In this document: positions 26,282 to 35,979 of the stretch, in pieces
Numbering within the stretch: the first letter of the stretch is position 1
How the letters are laid out: each line of letters begins with the position of its first letter
From: Paenibacillus koleovorans NBRC 103111
Lineage (GTDB): Bacteria > Bacillota > Bacilli > Paenibacillales > NBRC-103111
DNA length: 64,000 nt
Direction: 5' to 3'
NCBI RefSeq assembly: GCF_004000845.1
Contig: NZ_BIMA01000026.1
Location: 1 to 64,000 of the forward strand
Program-made: the position numbers and the translations under genes
Notes under the pieces: model-generated
What the model saw: the letters and a program-made list of their open reading frames with translations, nothing else
Database searches by the model: none
What the model was told of the DNA's origin: nothing

Positions 26282-26319
26282 CCCACATTTCGCATGTCCG
26301 TGCATATGCGAAATGTGGG
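26282..26319. other. Perfect 14-base inverted repeat without T-run
   Basis: CCCACATTTCGCAT (26282-26295) and ATGCGAAATGTGGG (26306-26319) pair perfectly over a 10-base spacer. No T-run follows, so it is not a standard terminator. It lies between yqfL and yqxD. Confidence 0.6.
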
Positions 26320-26360
26320 CTGCGTCACGAATCCCGCAGAAATTTGGTGGAAGGATGAAC

Positions 26361-26825
26361 ATGGTGCAGGCCCGAATCGTTGTTGATGCCGACGCATGTC
26401 CGGTGAAACGAGAAATTGTCGAAGCGGCTCGAATTGCGGAAGCTGAAGTCGTGATGGTTGCCTCCTATGACCACCGACTGGAGGCGCTGGATCGGGTGAG
26501 CATCGTCCAGGTTGACCGTTCGGATCAATCGGTCGATCTATACATCGCCAACCATCTTCGAGCCGGCGACATCCTCGTCACGCAGGACTTTGGGCTTGCG
26601 ACGATCGGTCTGGCGAAACGTTCGATCGTGTTGTCGAATCGGGGACAGCGCTACACGGATCAGACGATCGGATTTTTGTTGGAGAGCCGCCATGAGAGCG
26701 CCAAACGGCGCCGAAACGGCAAACATTCGAAAGGCCCGAAGCCTTTTACCGACGATGACCGAAGGTCATTTCTACAATCTTTGACAAAAGTTTTACATGA
26801 TTTGCAGGAGAATACCTCCATATAG
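26361..26825 (+). CDS. yqxD: YaiI/YqxD family protein (DUF188)
   Basis: The 154-residue protein starts MVQARIVVDADACPVK, the DUF188 signature, and contains DILVTQDFGLATIGLAKR and a basic tail. It resembles PIN/NYN-type nuclease folds by reputation, but no activity is established. I took ATG 26361 because the GGTGGAAGG ribosome site is spaced better than for ATG 26355. It precedes dnaG as in B. subtilis. Confidence 0.9.
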   Translation: MVQARIVVDADACPVKREIVEAARIAEAEVVMVASYDHRLEALDRVSIVQVDRSDQSVDLYIANHLRAGDILVTQDFGLATIGLAKRSIVLSNRGQRYTDQTIGFLLESRHESAKRRRNGKHSKGPKPFTDDDRRSFLQSLTKVLHDLQENTSI

Positions 26826-26877
26826 CGAATACGTATAGGGGCACTTTGCTTTCTGACAATCGAAGAAGGTGGTTAGG

Positions 26878-28713
26878 ATGAGTAACGGACAAATTCCGGA
26901 GGAAGTCATTGAGGCTGTCCTAAAACACCACGACATCGTAGACGTAATCGGCAAGTATGTGCATCTGACCAAGCAAGGACGCAACATGAAGGGGCTCTGT
27001 CCCTTTCACTCGGAGAAATCGCCGTCGTTCAACGTTCATCCGGAGAAGCAAATCTTCAAATGCTTCGGCTGCGGGGCAGGCGGGAACGCGATTACATTCC
27101 TCCGGGATATCGAAGGCTTCAGCTTCGGAGAAGCGGTGCGCCATCTAGCCGCCGAAGCCGGTATGACGATCGGCTGGCAAGAGCTGACGCAGGAACAGAC
27201 CGAGAAGCAGCAGGAGCGGGATCATCTGCTCAAGGCGCATGAATTCGCCGCTATGCTGTATCATCACATCCTGATAAACTTCGAGGAAGGCAAGCCGGCC
27301 ATCCAGTATTTGAAGCAGAGGGGTTTCACGGACTCGCTGATCGAGACGTTCCAGATCGGCTATGCGCCCGCCAGATGGGATACGCTGGCCACCTTGCTGC
27401 AGAAACGCGAGTACAAAATGCCGCTCATGGAATCGGGCGGATTGCTGTCCGCCCGATCCTCAGGCGATGGCTATGTGGATAAGTTTCGGGACCGGATCAT
27501 TTTCCCGATCCGGGACGCCAAAGGGAAGGTAATCGCCTTCGCAGGCCGGACGATGGGCAACGAACAGCCCAAATATTTGAACAGTCCCGAAACGATACTG
27601 TTCCGCAAAAGCCGGGTCCTCTATAACTTGCACCAAGCCCGCACCGCCATTAAGAAGGAAGGCGCGGTCGTCATCTTCGAGGGATACGCCGACGTCATCC
27701 GCGCCTGGTCGGCCGGCGTGCATCACGGAGTCGGCACGATGGGCACCTCGCTTACCGAAGAGCATGCCCGCGCGCTGCGCCTCGCCGCCGAAGAAGTCGT
27801 GCTCTGCTACGATGGAGACGATGCCGGCCAGTCGGCCGCGTACAAGAGCTTGAGCCTGCTCGAGAAAGCGGGCTTGACCGTCAAGGTCGCGGTCGTGCCG
27901 GACAAGCTCGATCCGGACGAGTATATCGCCGGACACGGAGCGGACGCCTTCCGCCTCGAGATCGTCGGAGCGGCGCTGCCGGCCGTGAAGTTCCGGCTGC
28001 ACCACCTACGGCGCAACTTCAACTTCCTCGAACCGGATGCGAAGCTGCGTTATGTCCGTACCGCCATCCGCGAAGTGATCGCCGATTTGTCGTCGCCGAC
28101 CGAGCGGGAACATTACTTGAAGGAGTTGTCCGCCGAGTATCAAGTAAGCCTGGATGCCATCAAGCAAGAAACGAATCAGATCCGCCAGGAATTGCAAAAA
28201 AAGCGCCAAAATGGGGATAATAACGACAATTCGTGGAATAATGTTAGGAATGACGGGGGAGAAGGGGTTCCTCTTCCGAAACCGATTGACAAAAGCGAAA
28301 AAGCGGAAACCGATCTGCTCACAGCCATGATGCATGACAAGGAAGTCGCGGATTATGTGCAGCAGCACTTGGGAGACGCCTTCAATAGGGAAGCTCACGC
28401 AGCGCTAGCTGCTTATTTATATGCCTACTACGCACAAGGATTCGCTCCCGATGCGAGCCGCTTCATGAGCTCGCTCCAGGACGAACGGCTGGAGCGGGTT
28501 GCGAGCTCGATGCTGATGCCTGATCTGATCAAGGGGATCAACGCACAAGTGATCGACGATTGCATCCGGGTTATCCAGACCGTACCGAAGCTGAGGGCAA
28601 TTGAGCAGATGGAGCAGGAACGCATCCGTGTGGAACGCGCGGGCGATCCGTTGCGTGCCGCACGAATGGAACAAGAGATTATTACCCTGAAAAATCAGCT
28701 GAAAGGCGTATAA
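26878..28713 (+). CDS. dnaG: DNA primase
   Basis: The 611-residue primase makes RNA primers for replication. The CHC2 zinc finger has C41, H44, C62 and C65 (CPFH...CFGCGAGG). The TOPRIM domain has [11 protein letters not shown] and [11 protein letters not shown]. The C-terminal helicase-binding domain lies at about 470-611. ATG 26878 follows GAAGGTGG at six bases; GTG 26872 within the same site is excluded. It is followed by sigA in the classic macromolecular synthesis operon, without an rpsU gene at its head (rpsU lies at 10268). Confidence 0.97.
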   Translation: MSNGQIPEEVIEAVLKHHDIVDVIGKYVHLTKQGRNMKGLCPFHSEKSPSFNVHPEKQIFKCFGCGAGGNAITFLRDIEGFSFGEAVRHLAAEAGMTIGWQELTQEQTEKQQERDHLLKAHEFAAMLYHHILINFEEGKPAIQYLKQRGFTDSLIETFQIGYAPARWDTLATLLQKREYKMPLMESGGLLSARSSGDGYVDKFRDRIIFPIRDAKGKVIAFAGRTMGNEQPKYLNSPETILFRKSRVLYNLHQARTAIKKEGAVVIFEGYADVIRAWSAGVHHGVGTMGTSLTEEHARALRLAAEEVVLCYDGDDAGQSAAYKSLSLLEKAGLTVKVAVVPDKLDPDEYIAGHGADAFRLEIVGAALPAVKFRLHHLRRNFNFLEPDAKLRYVRTAIREVIADLSSPTEREHYLKELSAEYQVSLDAIKQETNQIRQELQKKRQNGDNNDNSWNNVRNDGGEGVPLPKPIDKSEKAETDLLTAMMHDKEVADYVQQHLGDAFNREAHAALAAYLYAYYAQGFAPDASRFMSSLQDERLERVASSMLMPDLIKGINAQVIDDCIRVIQTVPKLRAIEQMEQERIRVERAGDPLRAARMEQEIITLKNQLKGV

Positions 28714-28765
28714 TCCGCAGCGGGGGTTGCGGCAGTTGGAATTTCGGGGAGGAGGGAGCTTTCGA

Positions 28766-29881
28766 ATGGCGAACGATCAACACACCGAGCTAGAGACAGA
28801 GCTGACGCTCGAGCAAGTCAAAGAACAGCTAGTTGAGCAGGGAAAGAAACGCTCTTCGTTAACTTATAAGGATATTATGGAAAAGCTGGCTCCATTCGAT
28901 CAAGATCCCGAGCAGATGGACGAGTTTTTCGAGCAACTGTCCGAGATGGGCATCGACGTAGGCAATGAGACAGAGGATGATATGCCGCTCAATCAAGAGG
29001 ACGAACATGACGACTTCCACTTGGATGACGATCTCTCGCTCCCGCCGGGCATCAAGATCAACGATCCGGTCCGCATGTATCTGAAAGAAATCGGGCGGGT
29101 TCCGCTGTTGTCGGCGAACGACGAAGTGGATCTGGCGAAGCGGATCGAGAAGGGCGACGAGGAAGCGAAGCGCCGGCTGGCCGAAGCGAATCTTCGTCTG
29201 GTCGTCAGCATCGCGAAGCGGTATGTCGGGCGTGGCATGCTGTTCCTCGATTTGATCCAGGAAGGCAACATGGGCTTGATCAAGGCGGTTGAGAAGTTCG
29301 ACCAGACGAAAGGCTTCAAATTCAGTACGTACGCCACTTGGTGGATTCGCCAGGCGATCACGCGCGCGATTGCGGACCAAGCCAGAACGATCCGGATTCC
29401 GGTGCATATGGTGGAGACGATCAACAAATTGATCCGCGTGTCCCGCCAGCTGCTGCAAGAGCTGGGGCGCGAGCCGAGCCCGGAAGAAATTGCTAAGGAA
29501 ATGGATCTGAGCACCGAAAAAGTGCGAGAGATCATGAAGATCGCGCAAGAGCCGGTGTCGCTGGAAACTCCTATCGGAGAAGAAGACGATTCGCACTTGG
29601 GGGACTTCATCGAGGATCAGGAAGCGCTGGCACCAGCCGACGCCGCTGCGTACGAATTGCTGAAGGAGCAATTGGAGGATGTGCTCGACACGCTGACCGA
29701 GCGGGAAGAGAACGTGCTGCGCCTGCGGTTCGGTCTCGACGACGGTCGGACCCGGACGCTGGAGGAAGTGGGGAAGGTGTTCGGCGTGACGCGGGAGCGG
29801 ATTCGTCAGATCGAGGCGAAGGCGCTTCGGAAGCTGAGACATCCGAGCCGCAGCAAGCGGTTGAAGGATTTCCTCGAATAA
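28766..29881 (+). CDS. sigA: Primary sigma factor SigA (RpoD)
   Basis: The 371-residue protein equals B. subtilis SigA in length. Region 1.1 lies at about 1-80, region 1.2 begins [17 protein letters not shown], region 2 has [18 protein letters not shown] and [20 protein letters not shown], region 3 follows, and region 4 has the helix-turn-helix [23 protein letters not shown] 28766 is preceded by GGAGGGAG; upstream in-frame codons are not part of sigma factors. It is co-transcribed with dnaG and ends at a strong terminator. Confidence 0.98.
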   Translation: MANDQHTELETELTLEQVKEQLVEQGKKRSSLTYKDIMEKLAPFDQDPEQMDEFFEQLSEMGIDVGNETEDDMPLNQEDEHDDFHLDDDLSLPPGIKINDPVRMYLKEIGRVPLLSANDEVDLAKRIEKGDEEAKRRLAEANLRLVVSIAKRYVGRGMLFLDLIQEGNMGLIKAVEKFDQTKGFKFSTYATWWIRQAITRAIADQARTIRIPVHMVETINKLIRVSRQLLQELGREPSPEEIAKEMDLSTEKVREIMKIAQEPVSLETPIGEEDDSHLGDFIEDQEALAPADAAAYELLKEQLEDVLDTLTEREENVLRLRFGLDDGRTRTLEEVGKVFGVTRERIRQIEAKALRKLRHPSRSKRLKDFLE

Positions 29882-29895
29882 TAAGCTGGCTTAGC

Positions 29896-29932
29896 GAAGA
29901 CCTTCCTGCTTGCAGTGAGGTCTTCCTTTTTG
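29896..29932 (+). terminator. Intrinsic terminator after sigA
   Basis: GAAGACCT pairs perfectly with AGGTCTTC, followed by CTTTTT. Confidence 0.8.
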
Positions 29933-29957
29933 GCCGAAATCAGGAGAGTGTCGGGCA

Positions 29958-30785
29958 ATGGAGACGGAGAAACGAAGACTCATCGTTCGCGAAATTGAGC
30001 ATTGGCGGCGAAGCAGGCTGCTGCCGGAGCAATATTGCGACTTCCTGCTGAACTTGTATGCGGACGATTCGGTCGAGCGGGAACGTAGAATAGGCGGCGT
30101 CTCGGTGAAGACGATTCAGAACAGCCGCTGGTACATATGGTTCCTAATCTTTGGCTCGATTTCCGTTATTTCCTTGCTTGCCCTTCATTTTAACTCTTTT
30201 CCCCTGCCATTGCAAATGGGGCTGCTTGCTTGCGCCGTTCTCGGCTGTTACGCCTACGGTTTGAAAGTCAAGCACAAGAACCCGATCCTGACGTTCGCGC
30301 TCATCGGCATCGGTTCGGCGGCACTGCTCGCGGGAGGCGTAATGCTACTGAGGATGTACGGGAAAGAAGAAGCGGTCTATTTGGTCGGATACGTGGCCTT
30401 CTGCAGCTTGATGTGGATTGCGATCGGAGCCGGCGCGGGGTTGCGGTTGTTTCAATTTTGCGGCTGGTTAGGCCTCGCTCTTGTATATGCATGGCTATTG
30501 TATCCGAAGGAGCTGAGTCATACGAAGCTAGGCACGGAGCTTAGCTGGCTGCCGCTGTGCGTCTTGTTCGGCTGGTTCGGGTTTTTGCTCCAGCGGAGAG
30601 GGCGGCCATCCGGAATCGTGTTGCTGCTGCTGGCGTTTGTGTTCTGGATTGCGCCGGAGCTATATGGATTTTATGTGCTGAAATCGATTGATTCCTGGTA
30701 CCAGGCTTTGCTGTTCCTGAAGCTGGTCGGGTTGGGACTCGTCTTGTTCGGTACGCGAAAAAAATGGATTGAGTGGGTTGCTTAA
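29958..30785 (+). CDS. Multi-pass membrane protein of unknown function
   Basis: The 275-residue protein has a charged cytoplasmic N-terminus (about 1-52, beginning METEKRRLIVREIEHWRRSR) and then eight or so membrane helices. I do not assign a family. It lies where cccA (cytochrome c550) is found in B. subtilis but has no CxxCH heme motif, so it is not cccA. GGAGAG precedes the ATG. Its stop adjoins the trmK start, so the two are probably co-transcribed. Confidence 0.8.
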   Translation: METEKRRLIVREIEHWRRSRLLPEQYCDFLLNLYADDSVERERRIGGVSVKTIQNSRWYIWFLIFGSISVISLLALHFNSFPLPLQMGLLACAVLGCYAYGLKVKHKNPILTFALIGIGSAALLAGGVMLLRMYGKEEAVYLVGYVAFCSLMWIAIGAGAGLRLFQFCGWLGLALVYAWLLYPKELSHTKLGTELSWLPLCVLFGWFGFLLQRRGRPSGIVLLLLAFVFWIAPELYGFYVLKSIDSWYQALLFLKLVGLGLVLFGTRKKWIEWVA

Positions 30786-31544
30786 ATGGTGAAATTGTCC
30801 AAGCGGTTGGAAACGATCGCGCTGCAAGTGCCGCCCGGCAGCCGACTGGCCGACATCGGGTCGGATCATGCCCTGCTGCCGGTTTATTTGGTCCAGAAAG
30901 GGCGGGTGCCGTACGCCGTGGCGGGGGAACTGAACCCCGGACCGTATGATGCTGCGCGCAAGCAAGTGAAGGAAGCGTCGCTCGGGGAGCGCATTGTCGT
31001 TCGCCAAGCCGACGGGCTACGAGCCGTATTGGAAGGCGAAGTCGACGCCGTCTCGATCGCCGGGATGGGCGGCGCCTTGATCGTGCATATACTCGAGGAA
31101 GGCCGGAGCAAGCTGGATGGCGTGCATACGCTCGTGCTGCAGCCGAACATCGGGGAGGATCAGGTGCGGCGGTGGCTCGTGCAGAACGGCTGGCAGCTTG
31201 CCGCCGAACAGCTGCTGGAGGAAGACGGCAAGTTCTACGAGGTGCTGACCGCGGTTCGAAATGACGACCAGGCTGGCGGAGCGGACTTATATGCGGCACG
31301 AGAGTTAGGGTGCGGCATTGAGATTTCGGAAGCGCTGCTGTACCGGCTGGGGCCCTATTTGGTCGAGCAGCCGAATGAGGCGTTTTTCGCCAAATGGCGC
31401 TCCGAGCTGGCCAAGCTGGAGGGCATCGCGGCGGATATGACTCGCTCGGACGCGGAATCGGCGCGGTTGCGGAGGGAGATGCTGCTGCAGGACATAGCGG
31501 CGACGAAGGAGGTGCTCGTTTGTTTGCAAAAGGAGCGGCAGTAG
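30786..31544 (+). CDS. trmK: tRNA (adenine(22)-N1)-methyltransferase TrmK
   Basis: The 252-residue SAM-dependent enzyme methylates A22 of tRNA. The SAM site shows in RLADIGSDHALLPVYL and in VDAVSIAGMGGALIVHILEEG; NPGPYDAARKQV is typical of the YqfN/TrmK family. The start follows the previous stop directly (TAAATG). It overlaps yqfO, as in the B. subtilis order. Confidence 0.93.
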   Translation: MVKLSKRLETIALQVPPGSRLADIGSDHALLPVYLVQKGRVPYAVAGELNPGPYDAARKQVKEASLGERIVVRQADGLRAVLEGEVDAVSIAGMGGALIVHILEEGRSKLDGVHTLVLQPNIGEDQVRRWLVQNGWQLAAEQLLEEDGKFYEVLTAVRNDDQAGGADLYAARELGCGIEISEALLYRLGPYLVEQPNEAFFAKWRSELAKLEGIAADMTRSDAESARLRREMLLQDIAATKEVLVCLQKERQ

Positions 31545-32635
31545 TTCAATTGTTCGAGCGGATGGTGCCGAAGCACTTGGCTATGCCGGACGACAAAATC
31601 GGCTTGCAGCTCGGTTCCTTGAGCCGGGAAGTGCGCAAGGCGCTGATCGCGCTCGACGTAACCGACGAAGTCGTGGACGAAGCGATTCGGCTGCAGGCGG
31701 ATCTTATTATCGCGCATCACGCGATTATTTTCCGCCCGCTCGCGCATCTGCAGACGGATACCCCGTCAGGCAAGCTGTACGAGAGGCTGATCAAAAACGA
31801 CATCGCCGTCTATATCGCCCATACAAACTACGACATCGTCGAAGGCGGCATGAACGATTTGATGGCGGACGCGCTCGGTTTGCAGAACGCGACGCACTTG
31901 GAGAGCATTCATACGGAGCAGCTCAAGAAGCTGGTCGTCTTCGTGCCCAAGAGCCATCATGAGGCGGTGCTTCAAGCGATGTTCGCCGCAGGGGCGGGCG
32001 GCATCGGCAAGTACAGCCACTGCAGCTTCAACATCGAGGGGACGGGCACGTTCCTCCCGGGCGACGAGGCGCAGCCGTTTATCGGACAGAGAGGGAAGCT
32101 GGAGCGGGTCGAGGAGATGCGGATCGAGACGATCGTACCGGACTCGATCGAGCGCAAGGTCGTGCAGGCGATGCTGAAGGCCCATCCGTACGAGGAGGTC
32201 GCATACGACCTGTATCCGATGGACTTGAAAGGGCGTACGTTCGGGTTAGGGCGCGTAGGCAAGCTGGCCGCTTCCGAGACGCTCGGCGCGTTTGCGCAGC
32301 GGGTGAAGGAGGCGTTCGACGTGCCTTTCGTGCGCGTCGTCGGACCGGCCGACCGCGACATCCGCAAGGTCGCGGTGCTGGGCGGTTCCGGCAGCCGCTA
32401 CATCCGGCATGCGCAGTTCGCGGGCGCCGACGTGCTCGTGACCGGCGACATCGACTATCATACCGCGCATGATGCGCTCGCGGCCGGACTCACGCTTGTC
32501 GATCCGGGGCATAACGCCGAGAAGATCATGAAGAAAAGCGTCGCGGATCGGTTGTCGGCTATGCTCGCCGAAAGCCGTTATGCAACAACCGTCGTTGCGT
32601 CACAAGTGGACACGGAGCCGTTTCGTTTGCAATAA
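31520..32635 (+). CDS. yqfO: Nif3-like dinuclear metal protein YqfO
   Basis: The 371-residue protein has the two-part NIF3 domain with a middle YqfO insertion (about 130-230). Metal ligands are visible in LIIAHHAIIFRPL, IAHTNYDIVEGG and GDIDYHTAHDA...DPGHNAEK. The family often has HHP at the first site and here it is HHA. Biochemical role is unsettled (formerly called GTP cyclohydrolase type 2). I placed the start at TTG 31520, with a perfect AAGGAGG seven bases upstream inside trmK; this gives the length usual for Bacillales. Confidence 0.92.
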   Translation: MFAKGAAVVQLFERMVPKHLAMPDDKIGLQLGSLSREVRKALIALDVTDEVVDEAIRLQADLIIAHHAIIFRPLAHLQTDTPSGKLYERLIKNDIAVYIAHTNYDIVEGGMNDLMADALGLQNATHLESIHTEQLKKLVVFVPKSHHEAVLQAMFAAGAGGIGKYSHCSFNIEGTGTFLPGDEAQPFIGQRGKLERVEEMRIETIVPDSIERKVVQAMLKAHPYEEVAYDLYPMDLKGRTFGLGRVGKLAASETLGAFAQRVKEAFDVPFVRVVGPADRDIRKVAVLGGSGSRYIRHAQFAGADVLVTGDIDYHTAHDALAAGLTLVDPGHNAEKIMKKSVADRLSAMLAESRYATTVVASQVDTEPFRLQ

Positions 32636-32679
32636 TTTGTTTGCGCCGAGGGATTGGCAATAATGGAAGCAGTCTTGGG

Positions 32680-32708
32680 TTGCATGCGCCGGGATGCTCC
32701 GTTATACT
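32680..32708 (+). promoter_or_regulatory. SigA promoter of rnpB
   Basis: TTGCAT (32680-32685), 17-base spacer, TATACT (32703-32708). The predicted start, near 32715, is about 10 bases before the RNase P RNA 5' stem. Confidence 0.8.
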
Positions 32709-32725
32709 AGCATGTAGATGAAATG

Positions 32726-33143
32726 CGGAAAGCTTGACAGACAATCGCCGGTGCGTCAGCACGGGAGGAAAGTCCGGGCTCCATAGGGCAGGATGCTGGA
32801 TAACGTCCAGTCAGCGCGAGCTGAAGGATAGTGCCACAGAAATGGACCGCCGATGGCTCGTCCCCTCGGGGGCGAGATCAGGCAAGGATGGAACCGTGGT
32901 GTAAGAGACCACGAGGGGCTATGGCGACATACTCCCTGGTAAACCCCATCTGGAGCAAGACCTAAGAGAACGCCGCAGGCTTCGCGCCTGCAGCCTTTGC
33001 CCGAGGCGCGTTCGGGTTGGTCGCTTGAGCCTGCCAGTAATGGCTGGCCTAGATAGATGATTGTCGCTTCAATGGTGGGAGGGGTCTGTGGTCCCCGCTA
33101 CGACCACTGGAAGCACAGAACCCGGCTTACGGCAAGCTTTCCG
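32726..33143 (+). ncRNA. rnpB: RNase P RNA, class A architecture
   Basis: The RNA cuts 5' leaders from pre-tRNAs. P1 is formed by CGGAAAGCTTG (32726-32736) and CAAGCTTTCCG (33133-33143). The conserved P4 strand GAGGAAAGTCCGGGCTCC, the ACCGCCGATGGC block, GGTAAACCCCATCTGGAGCAAGACC, and the 3' CACAGAACCCGGCTTAC are present. The segment CTTGAGCC...GGCCTAGATAGATGA, the GAGCAAGACC junction and the P5-P10 order align with E. coli-type (class A) RNA and not with the B. subtilis class B model. Exact ends are approximate by a few bases. It has a SigA promoter and its own terminator. Confidence 0.95.
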
Positions 33144-33177
33144 TCGTACCACAACCGAATCTTCTACAATGCAGCAA

Positions 33178-33205
33178 GCCTCCGGTCGGAAGACCGGAGG
33201 CTTTT
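33178..33205 (+). terminator. Intrinsic terminator after rnpB
   Basis: GCCTCCGGTC and GACCGGAGGC form a perfect 10-base stem with a four-base loop, followed by TTTT. Confidence 0.85.
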
Positions 33206-33284
33206 GAATGTTGCAGCTGCTGTCTGACCCGACGCATTCGCAGGCAGGGCAGGGCAGGGCGGGGCGGTTTCGACTGACTGGCGG

Positions 33285-35135
33285 CTATTGCACGCTCCTA
33301 TACTTCTCCGCAATTCGCGAAAGCTTGCGGTCCAGCAAGTTCGGCATCGAGGAGAGCGACTCGGCATTTGCGCTCGCCATCTCCAATGCCCGCGCCACAT
33401 CGATTTGACCGTAGCCGAAGTAGTTGTCTTTCCCTTGCGTGCCCAGATCGGAGGCTGACCGGCGCATGATGTCCATCACTTCCGTGTTTTTCAGGAGCGG
33501 ATTAACGGATCGAATCAGAGCGGCCAACGCGGTCACATGCGGACTTGCCATCGAAGTGCCCGACAGAGCCGCGTATTGATTGTGCGGATACGTGCTCGCG
33601 ATGTTGACCCCGGGCGCCGCCACATCGATATAGTCTCCATAATTGGAGAACGAGGCTTTCTGCTTGTTGCTGTCGGTGGCGGCTACGGCGAACACTTCCG
33701 GGTATGCGGCCGGGTAGCCCGGACGATCGGTGTTGTCGTTGCCGCTCGCAGCGATGAGCACGACGTCGCGATCGTACGCATATTTGACCGCGTCATGCAG
33801 GAATTTCGCTTCCGCATAGTTGCCCAAGCTCATGTTGATCACTTTGGCACCGTGATCGGTCGCCCAGATGATGCCTTGCGCTACGGCATACGTGCTGCCT
33901 GCGCCTGTGGAGTCGAGCACTTTGACCGGCAATATTTTATTGAACCAAGTCATGCCCGCCACGCCTTCGCTGTTGTTCACTAGCGCGGAGATGACCCCCG
34001 CCACATGCGACCCATGACCGACATCGTCTTGAGGAGGCGTTCCCACTGTCACAACATTGTACCCTTCCAGCAGCTGCGACTTCAGATCGGAATGGGTCAG
34101 ATCGACGCCGGTATCGATGACCGCCACGATCACATCCGTGTTGCCTTTGTTAATCGTCCAGCCCGGAAGCGTATTGATCGCCGGCAAGTTCCATTGGTAC
34201 TTTTTATACAGCACATCGTTCGGCTCCGCTGCAGATACCGTGTCGTTCGTCATATATAGAAAATGCGGCTCCACATAGAGGACATCCCATTTTTTGAAAT
34301 AAGCCATCAGCTGCTTCGCTTCCATTGAGGACGATTGGAAAATATACGTATATCCCAGCTTGCGCACGTCTACGGCCCCGATTTCAGTCCTGATTGTATT
34401 CAAATCCGCTTCGCTCGGATCGGTGTTAAATTTGACGACCACTTGGTTGACGTGATAATGGCTTGTGCCTTCATTGTCTTCGGGATGATCGACTTTGACG
34501 TCGCGCAGTGTATTGGAATCGACCGATTCAATCTTGAATCGTTTGTCGCTTGGGTATGGAACCATCCGCAAATTTTTGCGCTGTTCGATCGCGACCTGAT
34601 GCAGCAAGTCTTGATGAATGACGCCGACCAGCGAGTCCGTTCCCCCTTCCCCCGGCATCCCTATTACAAAATACGTCTCGTCACCCGATCCAATGGCTTG
34701 CGACTGGTAGGTAGTACCGTTTGCTGCGTTTTGTTTGGCCTGCTCCAGCAAGCCTTGGACCTCCGTCTCTACCGCTGCCGGTATTGTCCCTTCCCTGGCT
34801 GTCTGCATTCGCTCGCCACGCTTCCCGATCCACTCCAAGTAATGCATATGCTCATGCTCCTGCTGAAGCGCGGTCAGGCTGCTCTTGACATCGGCGGGCG
34901 ACACCGTTTTTAATTGACGAAGCGCCGCCTGAAAATCAAGCGTGCATTGCGAACGGCATAATTCATCGGTTAGCTGCACATCCTGCTTCAGCATGGACTG
35001 TTTGATTTGCAATTCTTGATCGGGCGGAGGATTCGAATGATCGTCCCCATGGTTCCCCGGCTGGTGGTTCATCGCGGCAAACAGTAATACGGCGCATACG
35101 CCTGCTCCTGCTGCCCAAGCTGTCCATTTTCGCAT
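33285..35135 (-). CDS. Subtilisin-like serine protease (S8) with long N-terminal region
   Basis: The 616-residue secreted protein has a signal or anchor helix (about 5-22), a 200-residue helical region of unknown fold, an I9-like propeptide around 225-300 (VVVKFNTDPSEADLNTIRTE and onward), and the S8 catalytic domain: VAVIDTGVDLTHSDL (Asp), DDVGHGSHVAGVIS (His), AASGNDN (oxyanion region) and SGTSMASPHVTA (Ser). All catalytic residues are present. ATG 35135 is preceded by GGGAGG; the frame stays open upstream but lacks a site. Substrate unknown. Confidence 0.92.
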   Translation of the reverse strand: MRKWTAWAAGAGVCAVLLFAAMNHQPGNHGDDHSNPPPDQELQIKQSMLKQDVQLTDELCRSQCTLDFQAALRQLKTVSPADVKSSLTALQQEHEHMHYLEWIGKRGERMQTAREGTIPAAVETEVQGLLEQAKQNAANGTTYQSQAIGSGDETYFVIGMPGEGGTDSLVGVIHQDLLHQVAIEQRKNLRMVPYPSDKRFKIESVDSNTLRDVKVDHPEDNEGTSHYHVNQVVVKFNTDPSEADLNTIRTEIGAVDVRKLGYTYIFQSSSMEAKQLMAYFKKWDVLYVEPHFLYMTNDTVSAAEPNDVLYKKYQWNLPAINTLPGWTINKGNTDVIVAVIDTGVDLTHSDLKSQLLEGYNVVTVGTPPQDDVGHGSHVAGVISALVNNSEGVAGMTWFNKILPVKVLDSTGAGSTYAVAQGIIWATDHGAKVINMSLGNYAEAKFLHDAVKYAYDRDVVLIAASGNDNTDRPGYPAAYPEVFAVAATDSNKQKASFSNYGDYIDVAAPGVNIASTYPHNQYAALSGTSMASPHVTALAALIRSVNPLLKNTEVMDIMRRSASDLGTQGKDNYFGYGQIDVARALEMASANAESLSSMPNLLDRKLSRIAEKYRSVQ

Positions 35136-35349
35136 AAGGTCCTCCCATCGGCTTTCGCCGCTTGTCTTTACTGTTAAGGTGGGGCAGCGGCAAGACGATT
35201 TATGCATGACGGTCGGACAGTTAGGAATGGATTCATGAATTTGCAAGCAGGATAAGCTTACTTTTCGATTGAAATTATGGTACGATGGAAGTAATGCACC
35301 AAAGACAAACGGAAGTTGGTTCATGGCGACACGGAGGAGGGTCAACGAT

Positions 35350-35850
35350 ATGGTCATGCATCAAGTGAAAAATTTATGTGAAACATCTCGGACGAAATTA
35401 AAAGAAGCCATCGCGAAGATGGAACTTTTCTTGAATCATTACAGCTTGACCCAGTTGAGCATGGAGAACGATCCGGCGATGGAAGAATTTTACCGGGGGT
35501 ATTTGTCGGATACGCGGCATTTGCTCGTCTTCTGTGAAGTGGCTTACGAGAAGCTGGGCATGAACTTGCGCCGTCCGCATTTCAATGAGGATTACGCGGA
35601 GAAGGTGTTGTACGACGTTTACCATAATTGCGTCAACGGGTTTTATTATCCGAAGAACGAATGTTATTCCGAGGACGGCCGTTATGCTTATACCGGTCAG
35701 GATGCGATCCGTTTCCGGAAAAAGCCTTCCCGCGAGGCGCGCAATTTGACGATCGAGCTTTCCAAAATTTTCGAGGAGCTTCGCGAGGACCTGTCCTACT
35801 ATGAGACGGATTACATGACGCAGCGCCGCATGCAAGGCGATCGGATGTAG
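35350..35850 (+). CDS. ypuI: YpuI family protein (DUF3907)
   Basis: The 166-residue soluble protein matches YpuI through LLVFCEVAYEKLG, EKVLYDVYHNCVNGFYYPKNE, SEDGRYAYTGQDAIRF and LREDLSYYETDY. Function is unknown in all members. ATG 35350 lies nine bases after GGAGGAGGG. It is divergent from the protease and followed by a terminator. Confidence 0.9.
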   Translation: MVMHQVKNLCETSRTKLKEAIAKMELFLNHYSLTQLSMENDPAMEEFYRGYLSDTRHLLVFCEVAYEKLGMNLRRPHFNEDYAEKVLYDVYHNCVNGFYYPKNECYSEDGRYAYTGQDAIRFRKKPSREARNLTIELSKIFEELREDLSYYETDYMTQRRMQGDRM

Positions 35851-35865
35851 CGGTATGTAAGGTGG

Positions 35866-35892
35866 CCCCGGACCTAATGGTTCGGGGTTTTT
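35866..35892 (+). terminator. Intrinsic terminator after ypuI
   Basis: CCCCGGACC pairs with GGTTCGGGG (one G-T pair) over a four-base loop, followed by TTTTT. Confidence 0.8.
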
Positions 35893-35979
35893 CAACATTA
35901 TTGGTGGTTTTAGTGCTTTACAGCAATAAATGGTAAGAGGGACGCTTGCGAAGCGTGGCTGGGGGGATTCAGCATCCAT

